From: Amphibalanus amphitrite
Lineage: Eukaryota; Arthropoda; Thecostraca; Balanomorpha; Balanidae
NCBI RefSeq assembly: GCF_019059575.1
Contig: NW_024881597.1
Location: 180,001 to 244,000, forward strand
Direction of reading: 5' to 3'
DNA length: 64,000 nt
A program made the translations under genes and the position numbers. The notes below the pieces were generated by a model. The model had not been told where the DNA came from. It did not search any database and saw only the letters and a list, made by a program, of their open reading frames with translations. Below, piece by piece: positions 48,051-59,839 of this stretch (positions are counted from its first letter, which is position 1; each line of letters starts with the position of its first letter).

Positions 48051-48805
48051 CGACGCCCGCGCGCTCCGAATACATGCCACCACTCTCATTCCAGAGTCTC
48101 GCCGACCGGCTCTCGGCAGAACAAGGAGCCTGTCGCCGCCAGATCTCCCAAAGGGCAGAGCCGCAGCTGCCGGAGACAAGGTCAGCCGAGCGAGCCGGCG
48201 CCGGCCGACCGGCCGAACCGCAGAAACAGGCTAACAATGTAATAGAACTGGGATAATGGAGTGTCACAGACAGATCCCAGCTCGGGAACGACAAAGGCTG
48301 CAAGAGCCGGCAGGGTTTAAATATATCGCGAGTTTGTGCTCGGTGCTGTTACCGATTGTGAATTGAAACAGTTGTTCAGGTGACCTATTGATGTCCCAAA
48401 AGGAGCAGCAATGATAGAAACAAACAAATAATGAAGCTCGAAAAGGCAGGGAGACGTAATTTAAGGCAACAATCTTTCACAATGTTCCCAAAAATTTAAT
48501 GGAAAGTCGGCATTACTTTTCGGTTAATAACGACATAACCACCGCCAGTGGAAATGCTTAACAAGTAATCGTCACATTCAAAGAAATTGACAATATCCTG
48601 CAATTCTAGCGCGCATCATGTTTAACTTCTTGTATTATTGTAGTCTTGTATTTTCAATGATTATCAACAGGCCTACGCCCAATTACAGGAGAAGTTGCGC
48701 TTGAAACAATCGAGCAAGTTTAACTGCTGAAAGGCAGTGTTGTTTGCACTCAACAGCGTTGAAACACTTCACCGCTCGTGAATAACGTATGAGAAACCCA
48801 TTTAA

Positions 48806-49983
48806 CCCGCGCCCTGATGGGGGGGGGGGCCATTTTGGCCCCCCTGTGGTTTTTCTTAAATAGCGAGAAAACGGCGGCGCGCAGCGCCGCCAAATTTTGG
48901 GTACCTTACCGGGCATCAATTTGACACCTTCACACAAAATTTCAAGTCACAGGTCACCTCAGGTCAGGAGTTATTGAGGTCAAACTGAGGTCATGTTCGA
49001 GTAAAAATGAGCAAAAAACATGACATCTTGAAACGCTCACCAATTCTACAGTTAACAAGCAATTTTAAAGTTCTTTATGTGGTTGTGTAGAGAAAAGACG
49101 GCGCTACAAAACTGCTATCTCGGATTTTCGAAATTTTGGGATTTTGACCCCCAAAAATAAAAAAAAATTGATTTTTTTAGAAAAACTCGAAAATTTTCCA
49201 AAAAATTTTCGAATTTCGAAAAAACCGGAATATATGTGATAGTCCCTGCGCTCTTCGATATACATACCAAATTTTAGATCGATACCTCTTTTTTTGGCCA
49301 AGTTATAGCGAAAAAACTGTTAAAAATTGATGACGTCAAATTTTTGAACTCAATTTTTAGCAATTCTAGACCTCGTAGCGCAAAACGGAGACCACCATTG
49401 AACTCCCCGTGACGAGCTGCATCGAATCGATACCCATTTTATGCAAAAATATCAACTTTGAAATTTGACCTAATTTGACCTGACCTTGACCTGACCTTGA
49501 CCTGACCTTGACCAAAACGTGACCTAAACTGGCCCTGAAGTCTGTCTGACCCACATAATCGCATTTGTCATGTAAAATGGACCATAAAACATGTATCACA
49601 CGACACTTTCATATTGTGACCCCCCAGTGACCTGACCTCTGTGACCTGACCTGGTATCAGTGACCTCAAATAACAAAATATGTGTTTGAAGAACATTTCT
49701 CCATCGATGATTTTCAATGAAATGCATTTTACTCGATTTTACAACGCATTTCTTGAAATGCCTGTAAACGGTGAAAATTCGACCTTTGACCTGACCTGTG
49801 ACGTCATCGGTTTGACCGAGGTCAATGAAATTGGGTCACAAGGTAGTTCCCCGCTGGGGCTATCCAACACCGTTTACCGCTTGTCGCTATGTTGCGTGGT
49901 TCTCGAGATCTGAGGGGGGGGGGCCAAAATGCCCCCCCCCCCCATCAGACCGCGTTGCTCGGCAGACCCCATCTGGGCGCGGG
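48806..49983. mobile_element. piggyBac-like MITE, copy D
   Basis: It is flanked by TTAA (48802-48805, 49984-49987). The ends are CCCGCGCCC inward, with G-run hairpins with loop CCATTTTGG (left) and its counterpart at the right set back by 27 bases. The interior is AT-rich in the middle, then a block of repeated TGACCTGACCT. It resembles copies A and E and shows the uninterrupted form of copy A. Confidence 0.77.
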
Positions 49984-51115
49984 TTAATAGTTATCTACCA
50001 GTTAGGAGCGGAGGCTGTCAGTTCTACGCCGGCCCTCCCACGGGCGAAGACGTTCACCGGCCGCCGGGGGGCCGCGAACATTCTGAAACACCGAACCGAG
50101 GCGCCGCTGCTGCACCGGTCGCCAGGGACAGCAGGTATACCGAACCACCGCACCAGTCCCTGCTGGCGCCGCACCGGCCGCCAGAGCTGACAAACTCAAT
50201 TCAAATGCAAATCGATCCTGCGCCGCGGCGGTCTCCGTCGACGGCCGGAACGCAGCCACCGGCGGGAGGGCTGCTTTGATGGGCCGTTCCGACGCTGACG
50301 GGATATCGACCGCGACTGCAAGGTCGTGAGCGATGGCCGAGGACTGGGGCGGCTCCGGTATCTGCACGGCTCGACCTGACCCTGAAGGAGTTCGATCCGT
50401 TCCGGGCTTTCCAGCAATCCAATTATCAACCATCAGCATTTAACATGTAAAAGAAAAGTTTAAAGTTTGGAAATTAAAAATTCATATTCGTTAAAAATAT
50501 CGCTTTGCATCTGAGTGAAATTACTGATACCATGAAGTTATTTCAGGTCTCAAAATATCAGCATGTGGGTTTTGTGTGAGCTCAGGATGAAAACAATCGA
50601 TACACAGGCCGGCTCACGAAACGATTTAAGATCTCGTCCTTCCTTGTAACTCTCATTGCGTCAAATGGCTGACCTTAGTTGCACCAATGTGAAAAGAATA
50701 TCTATTAAAGAATGGGATATAGATTCTAAGATAGGTAACAGAATGACTAATGCGAATATGTGGGTGACCCTATACCCTACGGAGCAATTGTTTCATCCTT
50801 GAACTGCAAGCGCCGCATACGAGATACATATCTATCGAACGTATTTGGGAACACCATGGGGTTGATGCAAAGCATTTCACTCTTTGCACCCCATCCCAAA
50901 CAGTAAGAAATAACATCCTAGCCACCGCGACGCTTCCCAAAATCGGGGCTGCCCGCACGATCGCAGCGGTTCGCATCCCAGCAGGGCGGTAGAGTATGCC
51001 GCAGCGCATTCGTGTTTAGCGGTACAGTCTACCAGTGCAGTGAGCGCCGCAGCGCGGCGCGGCGGGCGGTGCAGTCATTGCTGTCACGCCGTAACGGTAA
51101 CTATGGGTCTGCTCC

Positions 51116-51260
51116 AGTCGCACTTCCTAACACCTCTAAACTCCTCCAAGAGCAAGCTAGAGGAGGTTGGAGCAGTGTCCTTGGCTTTGTAGGGGCTAGA
51201 GCTGCCACTGGAACAGGGAAGCAATCTTGGAGGAGTTTAGAGGTGTTAGGAAGTGCGACT
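51116..51260. repeat. Perfect 36 bp inverted repeat (hairpin)
   Basis: The arms 51116-51151 and 51225-51260 (AGTCGCACTTCCTAACACCT onward) are exact inverses around a 73 bp spacer. Downstream are short GCAAACGGCA direct repeats. It could be a foldback MITE or a small-RNA hairpin. Confidence 0.8.
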
Positions 51261-53146
51261 CAAACAGACCCTATGCAAGCAGTCAGTCCTATAGCGTGCG
51301 TAACTTTATGTGGCATGTCGCGAAGACAGGGCGGGCGGGTTTTCGGTCATACGTACAGCAAAGGGCGCAGCAAACGGCAAACGGCGGTGCAGCAAACGGC
51401 AAACGGCAACACAGAGGACTCCGCAGCTGGAGCTTGTGCAACAAAAAAATGTCATTGAGCAAAAGTTAATCATCAGCGACGGCGGCAGTGCGACCTTTTG
51501 CTGAATGCAGTTTTTGCTGCTAAGACGCAATAAAGAGACTTTAGCCCGAGCACTGCAATCATATTTCAATCACGATAATAGAAGAAGTTTATCATCCACT
51601 ATAGTGCGTCAGTCAAGCTTAGGGCCGTCATTCGATTTCTTGGACCAGTCATTCAATCGATCAGCATCCGCAAATATGATTTGCTCTCTCTGCACGCCCG
51701 ACATCCTGTCAAAGGCCGCACTAAATAGCGATTTATATCAAATCGCGAATGAAAAGACCAAAAAAATCTCGTCTTGTTCCTCACATACACGTAGATCATA
51801 GCAGTGCAGCTAACCAGGTAAATAACTGAAAGAAACACGCAGCCATGGGTTTCCCTTGATACGCAATGAGCTGGAACCGACCTGGACGGGGACCTGTGAC
51901 AGGAGCAAACAGCTTTCAATCTGGCATCGCCGGCTAAAGGTCAGCTCACAGCGCGCGGCGGTCACAGACGGGCGCGATAGGTGCCGACGGCGGAGGGCCG
52001 TGGGGCGCCGGAGGGGTGCGACTGATAGACAGCCTCCAATCCTCCAGCTGCCAGTGCTTCTGCCGCACTGTGTGGGTGGATGCGGTCAGTCAGCGACCTC
52101 GACAAAGCGACCTCATCTCTGAGCAAGGAAAGGAAACGATGGATGAAAAAAAAATCCAGCAGCGACAAACTGAAGCCCAAGGTTAGCTTTGCCAGCCTCA
52201 GGAGCTGTGTATAAGCTCGTAGTCAGATTTACGACAGCCTCGTAGTCAGATGCTGTCAGACGCTCCGTAGACAGGATGCTGGACCGTAGATCAAATATCC
52301 GTATAGGTACTTTATCAGAAAAGCCGAGACAATGCTGCAGGCTAAACTTAAAATAATGATAGCATTAGCCATGTTATAGGACTAATACTACGAACATATC
52401 AAATATTATTGATACAGATACCAATGTAGCCGTCCTGAAATGCAAAAATGAAGAATGCTTGTACGCAGTATCTTCACCATTGCCCCAGTAATTGGGAAAA
52501 ATCATTGCGGTATCAGTGCCTTGGCTTTGGGAATTTACCAGAAGTACCCAAATTGCCTATAAGCCCGATGAAAACATACCTACGTGCATTACACAGCCTA
52601 TATAAAAAAACGCAGGACTGGGTTGCTGACATCACATGCCATCGGAATTGGTTACAGCTAAAATCTCTAGCGGCCCTTGGGCTCCTAACACCTGTGGATA
52701 GCGCGGCTCCATTTTCAGCTCAAACTATATTGACATGTCCCACAGGAGGCAACGTGAGAGGAGGTCGGAACACCCCGACGATAAAATTGGTGTTTACGCT
52801 CCAACGGCAGCTCAATGTTACCGCTGAAGGCGTGGTGGGTCAATATTGCGCGGTTGCGAAGCCACAAAGTAGTACTGATCGCGGAGAAAACGAAGAATAA
52901 AGACAAATGTGTTGTCGATACTTCGACAGTGCACTTTGGTCAGTTTATCTAAAAAGGTGTATGTGATCGAGCCATAGCAATGCAATGATGAGGGATGGGA
53001 AATGTGTCAAAGCAGAAAAAAAATAAAGAATGATATGTAATGAAAATGGTAAAGAAGGATTGAGCGAGAATAGGGAAGGGAAGAGATGCAGGGCGGAAAG
53101 GGAGAGGGAGAGCGATATGCGAGGCTCTGAGAAATAAATAAATCTG

Positions 53147-53337
53147 GAGGCCAGTTTTACCAACAGAAAAATAGCCGCCTGCCGGAATTTTTTGCCTAGG
53201 GACCGCTTCATATATGGTACGTAAATAGTAACGCCCTATCAGCTAACGTGCCGGCGCTTTTACACTCCGTATGTGAAGCGGTCTTTAGGCAAGAAATTCC
53301 GGCAGGCGGCTATTTTTCTGTTGGTAAAACTGGCCTC
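53147..53337. repeat. ~71 bp inverted repeat (hairpin)
   Basis: The arms 53147-53217 and 53267-53337 (GAGGCCAGTTTTACCAACAG onward) are inverse copies with about five or six differences and a 49 bp loop. GC-mixed, with no coding potential. Confidence 0.8.
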
Positions 53338-53759
53338 TGTACGGGATTTTCAGAAGCAGCGACTTCCTGTCAGATTGCGCCGTGGTCTCCAAGAGCTTGC
53401 TACCAGCCGTGGCAGCCAGGCCAGCCAGTGCCACCAGTGGCAATCTATAAGACCTGACACTGCCCGCCATCCAGGCTCTGGCTATTTACGGTACTGTTCC
53501 CTAGGGCGCCGCTCTAACCCTCTCTCGCTCTCTCACAGGTTGCCACACCTTCCTATCAGCCACCTCTGTGATGGACGGGGCAGGTCGCCGGTGACCTCGC
53601 CTCGCCACGGTGACCTCGCCACGCTGGGCCGATCAGGAGCGATCGATGTGCCCGGCGTCGTGCTCTGCCCGGCCCGCACCAACCAAAGCCGCCGGTCTCA
53701 TTATAACACCATTGCGCTAGTCGCCGGTGGTCACCGGCCTTACAAATAGCCGCCTGCGG

Positions 53760-54700
53760 TCCCTCTCTGAAGAAATGTTTAAAGGCAATAATCTACTTTC
53801 AATACGGAGTTTTAAACCGAACTGGCAGTTTTGTATGTTGTGCAATTCCGAAATCTATACGTTTTATCCTGAATGAGCCATTCTTTGAACGAAATGGACA
53901 TTGCCAACATTAATGCAAAATGTTAACGCCAAAACAACGTCATAGGGAACTCCCCCCAGTCCAATTATGTCTGCCAAAACGATATGTACGGCGAAACTGA
54001 AGGTCATATGGCCAAACATAACCTCTAACCTTTTAGGAATATCACGCTGATAGCAGATGAAACTGCTTGCGGAATGTGCCGTTGGAGTTTTTAAGCGTGC
54101 ATTTCGTCAAGCGACTGATATGATTAATTTTGCCCTACATAAACGGTTATCTGATTGGCGTTCTCGAGCAATACGATTTCAGAAGTCGCAGTGAAAAACT
54201 GTAACACTCAATAAAGCTGTTTCTGTCTAACTGTTTCTATCTAACTTGACGACCGTCTGTTGCTAAAGGAGCATCGAGTTCTTTCATAATATGCAAGTTG
54301 CAGCTAACACGTATGCTTCAAATCACGCGGAGGCTCATCTACATACACATATTATATAACTTTGTGGGTCACGACTTACTTACTAATTAACACTAATTAA
54401 CGACTTACTTACTAATACTTACTAATTAACATACGAGAAATCAGGGAATAGCGGCAAACAATGTACGTGCTGAACTAATGCGACTTATTCGACTTGCTGG
54501 AACTCCAATGACCTCTGCTGATCAGCCGACTGGCACGAGTTTCGGCCGCCTTTGTCTGCACACAGGTGCCAGATATGGAAACGAGTGAAACTTTCCTCTG
54601 AAATCCTCGCGTTCAGGCACCGCTGCGACCTGGCGACCACCATTAACCTTTCCAAAATAAGACCACTGAAGCATGCCTCAGCGGTTCGGGATAAAATAGC
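53760..54700. other. AT-rich stretch without recognised features
   Basis: No gene or element seen apart from short direct repeats of ACTTACTTACTAATTAAC near 54375-54430. Confidence 0.5.
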
Positions 54701-55289
54701 ATGTCAATGTGACTTTCAACTATGTCGAGCAGACGAACGGACGACAGCCCCCGGTTCAAAAGGTCTGAAGGTGACCAAGTTCGCGCAGAGCGGACATATA
54801 GCGGCCAGTCGCAGCGGCCTGCCCCAGGGCAGGTTCATTACTGGGCCGTGAGGCCGTCAAACTCTGTCAGCCGGATTAGACGGCTACAAACCCAAAGCTC
54901 GGCCCGCAATACTGCGGTATCAGCGCGGGGCGCCCCCCGGCCCCGTCTAATTCCTGCTATCTCCGAGCTCGTGGCCGCGACTGGCCGGATCAGTGCCGGT
55001 GAAATTTTGGCCCGGGCTCGGGCCGCCAAAAGCCGCCCGATCCCCGCCCCGTGCTCGGTAGGGCTCGAGTAGCCGTGGCACGACCTCACGCTGCCCATAC
55101 CAATGTGTCCGACAATGGACGTCCGGTGGCGCGGAGCACCTGCACATACAGGCCGGTACGAAATAAAGTTATGGAGTTGGGACTCTATCCACCACCGTTA
55201 CCTAAGGTTTCAGCACTCGAAACAGTCGTCTGGTGTTGGTAGAATGGGTCGCTAAAATTCATTGTTTGCGAGGCAGCCCAGGGAGGGAG

Positions 55290-55297
55290 GAGAGAGC

Positions 55298-55337
<40 letters not shown>

Positions 55338-55402
55338 AGAAAGAAAGAAAGAAAGAACGATAGAGAGAGAGAAGGAAAGAGAGAGTGAGAGAGGGAGAGA
55401 AT

Positions 55403-55497
<95 letters not shown>
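55290..55497. repeat. (GAAA)n and (GA)n microsatellite
   Basis: A GAAA tract grades into a long GA tract. Long Leu/Ser-rich open frames on the minus strand are artefacts. Confidence 0.95.
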
Positions 55498-55501
<4 letters not shown>

Positions 55502-57084
55502 AAACAAGTGCTTACTACCCTCAAACCTTCTGCTTAAATGCGGCTGGATCTGCACTCTATACTGACCTACTTGCAAAAAGAGGTTTACTGCCTTGTTTAC
55601 ATCCCAAGAGCAAAACAAAATAATCGAGAAAGTCAGGATATCCTCAAATGATGGCAGAAGTGTGGCGTAGGGAACGCAATGACGCTGCCTAATGAGTTGG
55701 GCTGAATGTTTGCCAGCTAAGCGACGGAAGTGGTTGTCCAATGTGCAATTATGCCTAACAAGTGTGAATTATTCAGAGGAAACGGCCCATTATGAGATGA
55801 TATTTAAGTTCGAACTGGGCAATTCCACGACAAATCACCCAATTTTTTTCCAATTGTTCACCATGACCTCTCCGATTTTGCTCAAATTTGGCATGTAAGT
55901 TGACCTATAAGCACTACTTCGTCCCAGTAAATTTTTAGTCTCTAGGTCACAGGGGTCATGAGATATGGGTCATGCAAATTTTTAGGTTTTCCGGAACATT
56001 GAAATATAAAGTATTTTTTATCTCTGCAACGGTTCACCGGATCAAAAAAAGTTATATATGAAATAAGAAGCACAAAGGCTGGTGCGTCTAGCAAAAATGT
56101 GAACGAAACCCCAGGGTCATTTTTTGACCCTTTGACCTCGTGACCTTTTCTTGACCCCGTGACCTTTCAAATTTGTCCTATTTCAAAAATTCTGATTTTT
56201 TCTATCAGAGATGTCTTATCCATGCTCTTAATAGTGGTATGTGATTTGGTTGGTATATCGGACCCGTTGACCTCAAACTGAGGTCAACAATGTGGTCATG
56301 ACCTGACATGAAAATGACATCTGCCGAGAACGTCGAGAATTATAGGCAATATGGGTGTCATATGAAAGCTTACTTCACGGAGAATACATTGGTGGTGTTT
56401 TTGAGTAGGTATGGGCCGGGTCAAGGTCACATTAGGTCAGTGACCTAACACAGCATTGTGTTCTTTGAAGGTGGCGTATTTTATTTGTTTGGTAAGCCCA
56501 GTGATTAGCATTCAGCACACAATAAAAAGGAAACAAGACGTCATAAAACACCGTCTGTCTTTATTCAAAAAGCACAGATAAAATCCATTCACCCATATAC
56601 ACACACTCGCACAAACACACACACACACATACATACACCTTGTTCGAGGAAGATCTTTCACACAAACCTCAGTAACACACGCGGTGTGAAGAACGAGTCT
56701 CAGAAGACTAGGAGAGCTTGAAGGCTGCTATGGTGTGGGAGTCGAGCGGTACAAAGCGGTGAAACGTCCTGGTACCTACTACCTACCCTTCACCGTGCGG
56801 GCACTTGTGAACCGTTCTCTTTCATTTTCGTCTTCGTTCCTGCTATTTGCGTTGCCGAAACGAAGAAGAAATGCATTTTATCGGTAAGGTGGTCCTCACA
56901 GTATTACCAATACCATCGCATGCGCTTTTGCCATGCGAGGTGGCAAAAAATCCACTCACATTGAACACCGAAATCCTCGGCATGATGACATATATTTGCA
57001 AAATTGTATTTGTTCTTGTACTCGGACGCTGCTCCGTCAGAGAAGTAGTGTATTTTTTAGTCTTGGGCATTCATTTCAAATGTG

Positions 57085-57849
57085 CATTCAAATGCGGCCA
57101 AGTGCAAGACCATCACCTTCACTTTGCGCTCATCACCTCATGTCGCTTCATACGCGCTCGACGGTCACCAGCTCGAAAGATGTGTTAGCGTGCGTGACCT
57201 TGGTATCATCTTAGATAGCAAGCTTAACTTCGCAGACCATGTTGACGCTATAATCTCGAAGTCGAACCGCATGCTGGGCTTGCTGATGAGGAGCATGCAG
57301 GTCTCGACACGGGTGCATCGAGCGCAGTTCGACTGTGTCGCAGCCCTCACCGCCTACAAGGCGCACGTGCGTTCCGTAATGGAATACGGCTGTGTTATCT
57401 GGTCGGGTGCCGCTGTCACCCACCTGCGCCGATTAGAGCGACTACAGCACCGTTTTCTCATGTGGCTGGGCGCCCGGACACAGGCGAGGTGCCCTTCACT
57501 TGACTATGCATCGCTGCTTAAACTGTTCGGCTGCGAATCAGTGAGGTCACGATTCACACAGTGTGACATCAACTACATGCGCTCCGTGTTCAGTGGTCGC
57601 TTGGACTGTCCCGACATCTTGGCCATGTTTTCTCTATCGGCACCCGGCCGTCGCACGCGCCGTCCCGAGCTCTTTCATGTGCCGCGCGGAAGAGTGGACA
57701 CTGTGAAGCGAGGATTTCTGATTCGTCTTCCCCAGCACGTGAACTCGCTTGTCCACAGCAGCCCCGAGGCCGATTTCTTTATGCCTAGCTGCAGGCTAAG
57801 GTCGGAGATAGCCAAATTTGCTGACGACCAGGGAATATACTTAGCCTAA
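57085..57849 (+). pseudogene. LINE reverse-transcriptase C-terminal fragment (Jockey-like)
   Basis: An open frame of about 255 codons ends in TAA. It looks like the C-terminal end of a non-LTR retrotransposon ORF2: VRDLGIILDSKLNFADHVD, then an AYKAHVRSVMEYGCVIW block, then LRRLERLQHRFLMWLGA and FSGRLDCPDILAMFSLSAPG. These are typical of the RT thumb region and tail of Jockey/CR1-group LINEs. It has no start of its own, because the insertion is 5' truncated at about 57085. The frame is intact, which suggests recent insertion. It lies between the inverted arms of a larger element. Confidence 0.75.
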
Positions 57850-58308
57850 GGTCATTGATATAGCTCCTCATGTAGCAACTAGCCGTTACCGGTTTTATTC
57901 TCATTGTCATTGTCTACGCTCATTTTTCGTCTTTTTTGTCTTTTTATTTCATCCACTGTCATTCTTGCTTATACCTACACTCTTTTAGGATTACAGGCTA
58001 TTGCCTGTGCTGATTACTTTTAGGGGATTTCTCATGTCAGTATACTTTTAGCCTCGCTCATTAGCCAGGTGCCTATACTTGTATATTCTCTTAGGCTTTT
58101 GCTCATGTCTTCTATATTCTTAGGCTGTTGCCTGTCGGTTTACTTTTAGGCTCATGCCATCTTGTTAATTTATTTGGATTTTGATCAGTGTTATCACTCA
58201 TATTTATTTCCATCCAGTGTGTGTGAGTGGTTGTTATTGTCAGTGTGCGACTGCATCCGTAAGTGGGGCTTTGCCTGTGGACGCTATGCCAATAAATAAA
58301 CAAATAAA
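57085..58308 (+). mobile_element. 5'-truncated LINE insertion with 8 bp target duplication
   Basis: The RT fragment is followed by about 450 bp of 3' untranslated sequence ending in an (AAATAAAC)-type tail (58289-58308), as in many LINEs. CAAATGTG flanks the insert on both sides (57077-57084 and 58309-58316), matching a target-site duplication from target-primed insertion. The element was seeded into the spacer between two long inverted arms. Confidence 0.7.
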
Positions 58309-59839
58309 CAAATGTGGGGAATAACCACTGCCTGAAATGCCGCTTCAGCTCCCGCGTCAGCTCCCGCAACGCAAATAGCAGAAACGAAGACAAAAATGAA
58401 AGAACGCTTCACAAGTGCCCGCATGGTGAAGGGTACCAGGACGTTTCACCGCTTTGTACTGCTCGACTCCAATACCATAGCAGCCTTCAAGCTGTCCGAG
58501 TCTTCTGAGACTCGTTCTTCACAGCGCGTGTGTCACTGGGGTTTGTTTGAAAGAACTTCCTCGAACAAGGTGTATGAATGTGTGTGTTTTTGCGAGTGTG
58601 TTTATATGGGTATGTGTGCATTTTATTTCTGCTTTTTGAATAAAAAAGACGTCCTATGACGTTTGTTTCCTTTTTATTGTATGCTGATCACTGGACTTAC
58701 CAAACAAATAAAATACGCCACCTTCAAAGAACACAATGCTGTGTTAGGTCACTGACCTAATGTGACCTTGACCCGGCCCATACCTACTAAAAAACACCAC
58801 CAATGTATTCTCCGTGAAGTTAGCTTTCATATGACACCCATATTGCCTATGATTCATGATGTTCTCGGCAGATGTCATTTTCATGTCAGGTCATGACCAC
58901 ATTGTTGACCTCAGTTTGAGGTCAACAGGTCCGATATACCAACCAAATCACATACCACTATTAAGAGCATGGATAAGACATCTCTGATAGAAAAAATCAG
59001 AATTTTTAAAATAGGACAAATTTGAAAGGTCACGGGGTCAAGAAAAGGTCACAAGGTCACAAGGTCAAAAAATGACCCTGAGGTTTCGTTCACATTTTTG
59101 CTAGACGCACCAGCCTGTGCGCTTATTATTTCATATATAACTTTTTTTGATACGGTGAACCGTTGCAGAGATAAAAAATACTTTATATTTCAATATTCCG
59201 GGAAACCTTAAAATTTGTATGACCCATATCTCATGACCCCTGTGACCTAGAGACTAAAAATTCACTGGGACGTAGTAGTGCCCATAGGTCAACTTGCATG
59301 CCAAATTTGAGCAAAATCGGAGAGGTCATGGTGAACATGCCTATATAGGTGATCTGTCATGGAATTGCCCAACTGCAAACTCCCTAAGCACAGAAGATAA
59401 TCAATTTCATGTTGTCTTAGTACGATGCACATCACCGTTTCAGGGTATGGTTGCAGCATGCCAACATTATTGGCAGCGGTGTGGCATGAAGATGTCACTA
59501 GCCACACCCATACCCGTTGTAGAGCGAACAAGATCTGTCCGCCAACAACGACTACAGATGTGGCTAAAGTAACTCGAAAATGGCTCTTCAGCGCGGACCA
59601 AATGCAGCCCTGTTACGGCTAAAAGAATATGGCGAGGCAGCCACCTCGGCAATGTAACCGGAAATGACCGAGGGGAAGGAGGCGGCAAGACAGTCTAACC
59701 ACAACCGTGGCACTCCACAACCGTGGCACTAGACCGAGTACTCAGTACACCTCCAGACACCGCCTAAGAACGGTCACAGAACGCGACATGGCCTGAGCAC
59801 AGACACGACGCGCGGGACAAAGGGCCGCAGTCTGGGAGG

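Larger units (their letters stand above)
55816..59371. mobile_element. Element with ~1 kb terminal inverted repeats (foldback type)
   Basis: The left arm at about 55816-56856 and the right arm at about 58367-59371 are inverted copies of each other, matching at roughly nine bases in ten by eye. Both ends read TGGGCAATTCCA inward. The arms are rich in GACCT/AGGTCA-type motifs, as in other repeats here. The flanks share only AC, so the target duplication and superfamily are unclear. No transposase was recognised; the spacer is largely taken up by a later LINE insertion. If transcribed, the arms would fold into a hairpin about 1 kb long. Confidence 0.75.
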
